Source: Winogradskyella alexanderae (lineage in GTDB: Bacteria; Bacteroidota; Bacteroidia; Flavobacteriales; Flavobacteriaceae). Taken from it: a stretch of DNA of 64,000 nucleotides. The notes below the pieces were generated by a model, which did no database searches, was not told where the DNA came from, and saw only the letters and a list, made by a program, of their open reading frames with translations. Positions 16,407 through 22,978 of this stretch are shown here, piece by piece (the first letter of the stretch is position 1; each line of letters opens with the position of its first letter). The stretch spans positions 1-64,000 of the forward strand of contig NZ_JAIUJR010000005.1 in assembly GCF_020166335.1 (NCBI RefSeq), given 5' to 3'. The position numbers and the translations under genes are program-made.

Positions 16407-16623
16407 GTAAGTCAGAATACTTGTAAAATATACGCTTACCGACTTTTGACACTGTCACTTTATAATCTGAGGCAAAGTTTGCCATCTTGGTATTACCATA
16501 ACCAAAAAACTCTTGTACGACCTTACGCGGTATCCAATCACCAATGATTGATATCTCCTTAAGTTCCCGCTGCTTATTGTCATTTGTTTCCATAGTATCT
16601 ATTTTAGTACTAAGGTCGTTCAA
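16363..16623 (-). CDS. Excisionase-like helix-turn-helix protein
   Basis: An 86-residue protein. The segment WIPRKVVQEFFGYGNTKMAN plus KVGKRIFYKYSDLLKLFDDG has the winged HTH pattern of excisionase/MerR-like domains (helix, helix, then a hairpin with VGKR.FY). It lies 10 bases downstream of the 289-residue hypothetical and in the same direction as the integrase, which is the usual place for a directionality factor. The call rests on the HTH pattern and context; a plain regulator is the alternative. Confidence 0.7.
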   Translation of the reverse strand: MNDLSTKIDTMETNDNKQRELKEISIIGDWIPRKVVQEFFGYGNTKMANFASDYKVTVSKVGKRIFYKYSDLLKLFDDGIMNDNLQ

Positions 16624-16633
16624 ATAAATAAAC

Positions 16634-17503
16634 CTAAATGGAATAAAAATCAGACAAGTTTAGAAACAATTGTTCAACACGTTTTATTTTAAACCTTCTG
16701 TTGCCAGGAGGGCCATAGGTTAGTTCTAAGTCGTCACCTTCTTTTCCCCATAATATTTCTTTATCTCGAATTAATAAATTCACCAAATCGAAAAATTCGC
16801 ACTTATAGTCGGACTCATTAAAACTATCACCAATTAACTCCTTATTTCTTTCTAAATCATGGATGTACATTAGATGAAATTGTAGCTTATGAGGAAAATT
16901 ATATGCTTTTTTCACTATACTTCTCAAGCCGTTTTTAGCTCTTAACAATTTATAGTCTTCATTTTCAGCGTTGGCTTCACTTTCAATTTTGTTGAAGGTA
17001 TTTTTTAATACCTGTTCCTCTCTAGTCAGTTTTCCTTTGATTTCACGTCTATGAATACCAAGCAAATGGTTATTCAAGTCAGTGTCACTAATTTCGGAAT
17101 CCTCCCTCAGTTTATTTGAGAAAAAGGCATAACTATAGATGTTAAAAATGCTCATGATATTGTGAAAGTCCCACTCAAACTTAGAGCTATCAATAAACTG
17201 TTTTACCATTTTGCTTGTTTGTTCTCCATCAATAAAGTAATTTGTTACTGAGCTACTAACTTTAAGGTTGGTCATTAAATCTAATACTTCATTATCGTTA
17301 AATACTGAGAAAATTATAATATCCGCGTTTAAATTCATCAGCTTCTCGCCAGGTTGAAGTTTTAGATAGTCCTCAGCAAAACCCTTCCAGTGAAGTAATA
17401 ATTCGCTTCTTTTAAAGTTTAAATAAGCTATGTTGAAACCAGAAAGACCAGTCATGTAATTAATGTGCTGTATCCCTCTGTTTATATACTTTTCTTCAAT
17501 CAT
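16634..17503 (-). CDS. Hypothetical protein of the integrase operon
   Basis: A 289-residue protein with no signal peptide or membrane segment. It is mostly helical, with a mixed N-terminal part (FNIAYLNFKRSELLLHWKGF) and a charged middle (HRREIKGKLTREEQVLKN). The start overlaps the integrase stop by four bases (17500-17503), so it is translationally coupled to the integrase, and the HTH gene follows 10 bases later. I do not recognise the family. The size and position recall RteC-type regulators of Bacteroidota conjugative elements, but I could not confirm any motif. A function in recombination control is inferred from coupling only. Confidence 0.7.
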   Translation of the reverse strand: MIEEKYINRGIQHINYMTGLSGFNIAYLNFKRSELLLHWKGFAEDYLKLQPGEKLMNLNADIIIFSVFNDNEVLDLMTNLKVSSSVTNYFIDGEQTSKMVKQFIDSSKFEWDFHNIMSIFNIYSYAFFSNKLREDSEISDTDLNNHLLGIHRREIKGKLTREEQVLKNTFNKIESEANAENEDYKLLRAKNGLRSIVKKAYNFPHKLQFHLMYIHDLERNKELIGDSFNESDYKCEFFDLVNLLIRDKEILWGKEGDDLELTYGPPGNRRFKIKRVEQLFLNLSDFYSI

Positions 17504-18732
17504 TTAATTAGGTGTTTAAAATGCTTCTGTAACTTCTTTTTGGCGTCTTTTAATATCTGATCATTAACAAATAAATAATGGCTGTCCATGTCTTGAGACT
17601 GGGTATGCCCCATGAGAGTCTTTACAACGAGGCTTTCTCTAATTCCTGATTCATGAATGGACTGCCTAAAAAATCGTCTAGCGCTATAGCTAGTAACATT
17701 ATAGTCTATACCCGCTAAAATGGCAATTAATTTTAAATTCAAGTTAGTTTTATCCAAGCTACGCTTAGGTAAAATCCGGTCTTCAGGGATATTACCAGAA
17801 TATTTTTTCACAATATTCTTTGTCTGTTTTGTAAGAAATTGTTTTACGCTAACATTTGATTTCTTTCTGTAAAGCTGAATATAACCATTTTTTATATCAG
17901 TTGTGGTCAAATTAATTGCATCACAATGGCTTAGCCCTGTATAACACAGAAACAAAAATATGTCTCTATACGGTTGAAGTTTTGGTTTTTGACTTAAATC
18001 AAGTTCCACAATACGTCTAAAATCTTCATTGGTTAATCTGGGTTTAAACGATTTTTTTGGTGTGGCTCTAACCCCCATGAAAGGGTTACTATTTATACGT
18101 TCTTCATGTTGAAGTTTCACAAAAAACGGTTTAATATTTTTAATAACGCTATTAATGGATTGCCCTTTAAGACCAATTTTACCAATCTCATGATTTGGCT
18201 GCTTTAAATAATTTAAGAACCAATTGGCATGTTTTCTTCTAAACTCTTCAACTCTTAAATCTTCGAGTTTATGAATACTCAAAAAGGAACAGAAGTGGTT
18301 AATAGACTTCTTGTAGTTCTTCTTTGTGCCAAGTGCTTTATCTCTGTCTGGTAATATATCATTGGTGTAGTAGCCTCTAATGGCTTCTAACAAGTTAGAG
18401 TTATCTACTTCGCTTTTTCTGTTTAATAAATGATCTCGAATATCCTTTGGTTTGATATAGGCCAATTCGTTATGATATTCCCTGAGGTAATTATGGAATT
18501 CATTTTCCAGAGTATTTAGCATGAGATTATAGGCTTTGTATTGTTCAAATTGTTTTTTAAACCTCTGGGTTTCTTTATCCCAATACTCTAATGCAGCACT
18601 GGAAACTGGTACTAAGCTAATTCTTCCTTCAGCTTTCTTACCATTAAGCAGTATCCAAAGATAAATTGGGATTCTGTTGGTTTTTACACTTTTCTTATGG
18701 ACGTTGGGGTAAAATTTCAATGAAATTGACAT
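17500..18732 (-). CDS. Tyrosine recombinase (integrase) of Bacteroidota island type
   Basis: A 410-residue site-specific recombinase. The N-terminal ~90 residues form an arm-binding domain (SLKFYPNVHKKSVKTNRIPI...), followed by a SAM-like core-binding domain (about 110-210) and a catalytic domain. Visible catalytic residues are the SARR segment (about 350-353), H376 in LMGHTQ and the Tyr nucleophile at about 386 in HYLFV. The first catalytic Arg position is Ser (S268 in CYTGLSHCD), as known for IntDOT and relatives in Bacteroidota. The gene points away from the tRNA-Arg gene ~330 bases upstream and leads the HTH operon. It presumably integrated the island at that tRNA. Confidence 0.93.
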   Translation of the reverse strand: MSISLKFYPNVHKKSVKTNRIPIYLWILLNGKKAEGRISLVPVSSAALEYWDKETQRFKKQFEQYKAYNLMLNTLENEFHNYLREYHNELAYIKPKDIRDHLLNRKSEVDNSNLLEAIRGYYTNDILPDRDKALGTKKNYKKSINHFCSFLSIHKLEDLRVEEFRRKHANWFLNYLKQPNHEIGKIGLKGQSINSVIKNIKPFFVKLQHEERINSNPFMGVRATPKKSFKPRLTNEDFRRIVELDLSQKPKLQPYRDIFLFLCYTGLSHCDAINLTTTDIKNGYIQLYRKKSNVSVKQFLTKQTKNIVKKYSGNIPEDRILPKRSLDKTNLNLKLIAILAGIDYNVTSYSARRFFRQSIHESGIRESLVVKTLMGHTQSQDMDSHYLFVNDQILKDAKKKLQKHFKHLIK

Positions 18733-18739
18733 GGTTTTA

Positions 18740-18990
18740 ATTTTTAGTGAAACGTAATTAAATCGATTTGATAATTGTGGAAGAAAAAATGGACACGTAA
18801 AATTTCACCATAGACATCTTTACCCTGTTTTGGTGAAACGTTAAACCTGACCTCGAACATGACAAAGTCTTGTGCCCTAAAGGCTTAAGGAGAAATAGGA
18901 AAAGGTGAAATCGTTTCGCCTTTTTGGTGAAACATGCGTTTTTGGTGAAATTTTGGTGAATCATTTTAGTGGTTTTAAATGAACTTCACC
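18740..18990. repeat. Cluster of TGGTGAAA repeats upstream of the integrase (possible arm-type sites)
   Basis: In the 330-base gap between the integrase gene and tRNA-Arg, the motif TTT(T/A)GGTGAAA occurs at least six times on the + strand (around 18745, 18831, 18903, 18925, 18942 and 18954). It occurs twice inverted (around 18802 and 18984). Flanking bases differ and spacing is irregular. The position beside an integrase with an arm-binding domain suggests arm-type or excisionase sites; a regulator's operators are the alternative. Confidence 0.55.
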
Positions 18991-19001
18991 GAAACCAAGA
19001 G

Positions 19002-19038
19002 AAACAAAAATCCCCGTCGTTACTGGTGTAACGCGGGG
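19002..19038 (-). terminator. Terminator of the tRNA operon
   Basis: The hairpin has two perfect stems, CCCCG/CGGGG and CGTTAC/GTAACG, separated by one bulged T, with a TGGT loop (19012-19038). On the - strand it is followed by ATTTTTG. It lies 27 bases past the 3' end of tRNA-Arg. Confidence 0.75.
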
Positions 19039-19065
19039 AAGTGAAAAATACTGAAAATAAAAAAG

Positions 19066-19139
19066 TGATCGCGACAGGATTCGAACCTGTGACCGTCTGC
19101 TTAGAAGGCAGATGCTCTATCCAGCTGAGCTACGCGACC
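19066..19139 (-). tRNA. tRNA-Arg (TCT)
   Basis: A 74-base cloverleaf. The acceptor stem GGTCGCG pairs with CGCGATC, with discriminator A. The anticodon loop is CTTCTAA (anticodon TCT) in the stem TCTGC/GCAGA, and the T loop is GTTCGAATC. CCA is not encoded. The 3' end faces the integrase, so this gene is the probable attachment target of the island. Confidence 0.95.
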
Positions 19140-19203
19140 GGACCGAGTGTCTAGAAAATGTCTAACAGACATTTTTAACGAAGGGGCCAGCTTGCGCTAG
19201 GCC
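19140..19203 (-). repeat. Repeated tRNA spacer, copy 1
   Basis: The spacer after tRNA-Pro and before tRNA-Arg contains a small inverted repeat, AATGTCTAACAGACATT, then GAAGGGGCCAGC...GGCC. The same order is found at 19449-19508. Confidence 0.5.
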
Positions 19204-19373
19204 ACGCCATTTAAGGCACTCAATTTAAAGGATTAACTACGTTGATCCTGAAAACTTTTTAGGATTACGTCGCTATGCTCCGTGATCCTATATTGGCGTT
19301 GCCAATTAAAGCAAACTCTCATTTTCCTTAAGAAAGCGAGCCTTCTACGAAAAATCCTCGTTTGCTTTGTTTG

Positions 19374-19448
19374 TCGGGGTGGCAGGATTCGAACCTGCGA
19401 CCTCCGCGTCCCAAACGCGGCGCGATAACCGGGCTACGCTACACCCCG
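19374..19448 (-). tRNA. tRNA-Pro (TGG)
   Basis: A 75-base cloverleaf. The acceptor stem CGGGGTG pairs with CACCCCG, with discriminator A. The anticodon loop is TTTGGGA (anticodon TGG), flanked by CCGCG/CGCGG, and the T arm is GTTCGAATCC. It is the middle gene of the tRNA operon. CCA is not encoded. Confidence 0.95.
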
Positions 19449-19508
19449 GACTGAGCGTTTAAAAATGTCTTGTAGACATTTTTAGCGAAAGGGCCAGCCG
19501 GTGTGTTG
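19449..19508 (-). repeat. Repeated tRNA spacer, copy 2
   Basis: The spacer between tRNA-Ser and tRNA-Pro contains AATGTCTTGTAGACATT and GAAAGGGCCAGC...TTGGCC. It is related to the spacer at 19140-19203, suggesting the tRNA-plus-spacer unit was duplicated or that both carry the same processing signal. Confidence 0.5.
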
Positions 19509-19529
19509 GCCTTTCTATTCTCATTCTGG

Positions 19530-19613
19530 CGGAGAGACCGGGATTCGAACCCGGGCAACACTTACGCGTTGACAGATTAGCAATCTGCTCCATTACCACT
19601 CTGGCACCTCTCC
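19530..19613 (-). tRNA. tRNA-Ser (GCT)
   Basis: An 84-base class II tRNA with a long variable arm. The acceptor stem GGAGAGG pairs with TCTCTCC and the discriminator is G. The anticodon stem-loop is CAGATTGCTAATCTG (anticodon GCT). It is the first gene of the operon behind the promoter at 19649-19680. Confidence 0.95.
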
Positions 19614-19648
19614 TAAATTTATAAGAACGTTTCTTAAAATTGCGGATG

Positions 19649-19680
19649 CAAATGTAACTTAACATATTAAAGAACGCAAA
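19649..19680 (-). promoter_or_regulatory. Promoter of the tRNA operon
   Basis: On the - strand TTTG (19677-19680) is followed after 20 bases by TACATTTG (19649-19656), an exact match to the Bacteroidota -33/-7 pattern TTTG/TAnnTTTG. It lies ~36 bases upstream of tRNA-Ser. Confidence 0.8.
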
Positions 19681-19806
19681 AAATTTATTCGATTTTTTAA
19701 TTCTTTTGGCATAATTAAGGGATTAATCTTAAGATCAATTTCAAAATGAAACTTTAACGTATTTTTACTACTCACTTTTTTACATTTTCAATAGCTTCGT
19801 CTTGCT

Positions 19807-20844
19807 ATGTCCAAGGAAAACCAACTTATTAAATTCACTAAAAAAGGCATCTATTGCCCACAAGGAAAATTTTATTTGGACCCTTGGTATCCAGTGGATT
19901 ATGCGATTATTTCCCATGGCCATGCAGATCACGCACGTTGGGGTATGAAACGCTATCTCTGTACAGACGATTCAAAAGCTATATTACAACATCGCTTAGG
20001 TGCCGCTATTAAAATTGAAAGTATGCCCTATAACAAGGCTACTACTATTAATGGGGTTGAGATAAGTTTTCATCCTGCAGGCCATGTTATTGGATCGGCA
20101 CAAATTCGCCTAGCGTATAAGGGTTATGTAGTCGTCTTTACAGGAGATTACAAAACCCAACCCGATTTTATTACCACACCTTATGAACCTGTAAAGTGCA
20201 ATACCTTTATTACCGAAAGTACATTTGGATTGCCTATTTACAACTGGAAATCAGAAGAAGCATTACAAGAAGACCTGCATTCTTGGGTAAAAACGAATCA
20301 ACAAAATAATCGTACTTCCGTTTTTCTTGGTTATTCTCTAGGAAAAGCACAGCGCCTTATGTCTTTATTAGAAGGAGGTGATGATATCTATGTGCATCGT
20401 TCTATTCATAATTTGAATGAGGCTATTTCTAGTTCCGGAATTGAACTTCCTGAAACTAAATTATGGTCTGCGGACTTGGATAAGAAAACACTTCAGAATG
20501 AAATAATCATTGCACCACCAGCACTTTTAGGATCACGTATGCTCAAACGTGTGCCAAATCCAGCGACAGCGATATGTTCGGGTTGGATGCAAATTCGTGG
20601 AAATAGACGCTGGCAAGCAGTTGACGCTGGTTTTGCGGTTAGTGATCATGCCGATTGGAATGGCTTAATTTCTGCCGTAAAAGCTTCGGAGGCTGAACAG
20701 GTGTATGTTACGCATGGTTCGCAAGCCGTGTTTTCAAAATACTTAAACGAGCTTGGCATTAAAGCAGATGAATTAGTGACTGAATACGGTGATGAAGCCT
20801 TAGCTAAAGCAGAAGCAGAAACGGATAAAGCTACGGTAAAATGA
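19807..20844 (+). CDS. Ligase-associated DNA exonuclease (metallo-beta-lactamase fold)
   Basis: A 345-residue member of the SNM1/CPSF-like metallo-beta-lactamase group known as the ligase-associated exonuclease. The metal motif is SHGHADHARWG (HxHxDH, about residues 37-43). Further ligands are in HPAGHVIGSAQI and FTGDYK, and the C-terminal SDHADWNG and YVTHGS segments match the beta-CASP/KH-like end. It overlaps the DNA ligase start by four bases, and the pair is conserved in Bacteroidota. A role in end processing before ligation is the family expectation, inferred from the fixed gene neighbourhood. Confidence 0.92.
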   Translation: MSKENQLIKFTKKGIYCPQGKFYLDPWYPVDYAIISHGHADHARWGMKRYLCTDDSKAILQHRLGAAIKIESMPYNKATTINGVEISFHPAGHVIGSAQIRLAYKGYVVVFTGDYKTQPDFITTPYEPVKCNTFITESTFGLPIYNWKSEEALQEDLHSWVKTNQQNNRTSVFLGYSLGKAQRLMSLLEGGDDIYVHRSIHNLNEAISSSGIELPETKLWSADLDKKTLQNEIIIAPPALLGSRMLKRVPNPATAICSGWMQIRGNRRWQAVDAGFAVSDHADWNGLISAVKASEAEQVYVTHGSQAVFSKYLNELGIKADELVTEYGDEALAKAEAETDKATVK

Positions 20845-22430
20845 AGTTATTTTCAGACCTCATAAGTGCCATAGAAATCACCAATAAGACCAATGCTAAA
20901 ATTGAAGCCTTGGTCAATTATTTCAAAATAGCACCAGACAAGGACAAATTGTGGCTCATCGCTTTGTTTACCGGTAAAAGACCGTCGCGTCCTGTTAAGA
21001 CCACCTTAATGCGCGAATGGTGTATGGAAATCACCAAATTACCAGAATGGCTGTTTTTAGAAAGTTATAGCGCGGTAGGTGACTTAGGGGAAACCATGGC
21101 GTTATTATTACCATCACCAAGCCATAAATTAGACTTATCCTTGCACGAATGGATGACCGAATTAAAAGCTTTAAAACCTAAAACCGATGACGAAAAAAAA
21201 GCATTTGTTTTAGAAGCTTGGTCTGGACTGGACCAACAAGAGCGATTGATTTTCAACAAACTTATTGGCGGTAGTTTTAGAATTGGTGTGTCTAAAAAAA
21301 CTTTGGTCAACGCTTTGGCAAGGCTAACCAATATTGATGCCAACCAATTAATGCATAGTATCATAGGGAATTGGGACGTTGAGTCCATAACTTTTGAAGA
21401 GTTGATTCATGGTAACCATATTAATTATGATAATTCAAAACCCTACCCGTTTTGTTTGGCTTATGCTTTGGAAAAAGAATTACCGGATTTAGGTGAACCA
21501 AAGGACTGGATCGTAGAACAAAAATGGGATGGTATTCGCGGGCAGATTGTAAAGCGTAATAACGAAATCTATATTTGGTCTAGAGGTGAAGAATTGGTGA
21601 CCCAACAATTTCCAGAGTTGGTAGAAGCGATGCAGAATTTCAAGGACGATTTTGTTATTGACGGTGAGATTCTTGCTTTAAAGGATAACGACGTATTGCT
21701 ATTTAACGATTTGCAGAAACGTCTTAATCGTAAAAACGTCACAAAGAAGCTCTTAGAGGATGTGCCTATCGGTTTTTATGCTTATGACATTCTCGAATAC
21801 AATGGTGATGATATTCGCGAAACTGCTTTTGACAAACGTCGCAAACGGTTAGAGTCTCTTTTTAATGCTGTGGCTTTACCCGAACATATTAAATTATCCT
21901 TTCTTGTTGATTTCACGGAATGGGAAACGCTTCATGAAATCCGAAACAATTCCAGGGCCATAAATAGCGAAGGCTTAATGTTGAAGCAGAAAAAATCACC
22001 GTATCACACGGGTCGTAAAAAGGGCGATTGGTGGAAATGGAAAGTAGATCCATTGACCATAGACGCGGTTATGATTTATGCGCAAAAGGGTAGTGGACGT
22101 CGAAGTTCGAAGTATACGGATTATACCTTTGCGGTAAAGAAGGATGATGCTTTGGTTACAGTGGCTAAGGCCTATTCAGGATTAACGGATAAAGAAATTA
22201 CCGAGATTTCGCAATGGGTGAATAAGAATGCCATTGAAAAATTTGGGCCAGTAAGAACAGTAAAGCCAGAGCTTGTTTTTGAAATCGCTTTTGAAGGCAT
22301 CGCATTGAGCAATCGTCATAAATCTGGTGTCGCCTTGCGTTTTCCACGTATTGCAAGATGGCGAAAAGATAAACCTGTAGAAGAGATAGATACTATTGAA
22401 GCTGTAAAAGCACTCATTTTGTCATGCTGA
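20841..22430 (+). CDS. ATP-dependent DNA ligase
   Basis: A 529-residue ligase sealing nicks with ATP. The adenylation motif I is EQKWDGIRG (KxDG, Lys228). Motif III (IYIWSRGEELVTQQFP), motif IIIa (FVIDGEIL), motif IV (SEGLMLKQ) and motif V (WWKWKVDPLTIDAVMI) follow in order. An N-terminal ~200-residue DNA-binding domain and a C-terminal OB fold complete the usual layout. It is the central member of the ligase-associated repair cluster. The last residues LSC and the TGA stop lie inside a REP-like repeat (22421-22446), so the C-terminus has been slightly altered by the repeat. Confidence 0.95.
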   Translation: MKLFSDLISAIEITNKTNAKIEALVNYFKIAPDKDKLWLIALFTGKRPSRPVKTTLMREWCMEITKLPEWLFLESYSAVGDLGETMALLLPSPSHKLDLSLHEWMTELKALKPKTDDEKKAFVLEAWSGLDQQERLIFNKLIGGSFRIGVSKKTLVNALARLTNIDANQLMHSIIGNWDVESITFEELIHGNHINYDNSKPYPFCLAYALEKELPDLGEPKDWIVEQKWDGIRGQIVKRNNEIYIWSRGEELVTQQFPELVEAMQNFKDDFVIDGEILALKDNDVLLFNDLQKRLNRKNVTKKLLEDVPIGFYAYDILEYNGDDIRETAFDKRRKRLESLFNAVALPEHIKLSFLVDFTEWETLHEIRNNSRAINSEGLMLKQKKSPYHTGRKKGDWWKWKVDPLTIDAVMIYAQKGSGRRSSKYTDYTFAVKKDDALVTVAKAYSGLTDKEITEISQWVNKNAIEKFGPVRTVKPELVFEIAFEGIALSNRHKSGVALRFPRIARWRKDKPVEEIDTIEAVKALILSC

Positions 22431-22446
22431 ACTCGTTTCAGCATCT
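22421..22446 (+). repeat. REP-like palindrome 1
   Basis: GTCATGCTGAAC followed by TCGTTTCAGCATCT. The inner arms ATGCTGAA and TTTCAGCAT pair. The TGA at 22428-22430 is the ligase stop codon. It is the same unit as the copy at 22824-22850. Confidence 0.75.
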
Positions 22447-22458
22447 ATTAATTTTTCA

Positions 22459-22764
22459 ATGAAAAGAGCCTATCACAATTATTGGGTTTACATTTTGACT
22501 AACAAACCAAAAGGATCATTATACATTGGTGTTACAGGAGGTCTGGATGATAGAATGGAACGACATATCAATAATGAAGGCAGTAAGTTTACTTCAAAGT
22601 ATAATTTGAAAATATTGGTGTATTATGAAGAATATCAATTTATTGAAGATGCCATTAAAAGAGAAAAATAATTGAAAAATTGGCATCGAGAGTGGAAAAT
22701 AAACCTGATCGAAAAAGAAAATCCGAATTGGGATAATTTGTGGACACCATTAGGAAATAACTAA
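22459..22764 (+). pseudogene. GIY-YIG nuclease-family protein, interrupted by a nonsense codon
   Basis: The first 70 residues carry the GIY-YIG fold start, WVYILTNKPKGSLYIGVTGG (Y-I and Y-I-G), then LDDRMERH. The frame stops at TAA 22669, exactly where family members usually have Gln (KREKQ). It then continues in frame as LKNWHREWKINLIEKENPNW to a stop at 22764, which is the normal family end. A single CAA to TAA change therefore explains the break. The product would be a 101-residue UvrC-type small nuclease. Read-through or suppression is unlikely. REP-like palindromes lie on both sides. Confidence 0.8.
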
Positions 22765-22768
22765 AAAT

Positions 22769-22975
22769 GAGATTCCGAAACAAGTTCGGAATGACAGTTT
22801 TAAAGGAAAAAGATTAGGGTTTTGTCATGCTGAACTCGTTTCAGCATCTCTAAATCAGCGATAATAAATTTTAGATTCCGAAACAAGTTCGGAATGACAG
22901 AACTTTGTTATGTTGAATTAATTTCAGCATCTCAACACCAAATAAATTAGACCCTGAAACAAGTTCAGGGTGACA
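22769..22975. repeat. REP-like palindromes 2-6
   Basis: Five more units of 26-30 bases lie between the GIY-YIG pseudogene and the helicase. Units at 22769-22797 and 22873-22900 read AGATTCCGAAACAAG + TTCGGAATGACAG. The unit at 22824-22850 repeats unit 1 (GTCATGCTGAAC...). The unit at 22907-22933 is a decayed copy of it. The unit at 22950-22975 is a variant with ACCCTGAAAC/AAGTTCAGGGT. Orientation alternates along the block. The helicase ATG begins 3 bases after the last unit. Confidence 0.75.
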
Positions 22976-22978
22976 ATT

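Noticed and set aside
18740-18990. CRISPR array beside the integrase
   Set aside because: The TGGTGAAA units are too short and unevenly spaced, occur in both orientations, and no cas gene is present.
22421-22975. CRISPR array or IS element between ligase and helicase
   Set aside because: The units are palindromic, alternate in type and orientation and lack equal spacers. No transposase is encoded, only a GIY-YIG pseudogene.
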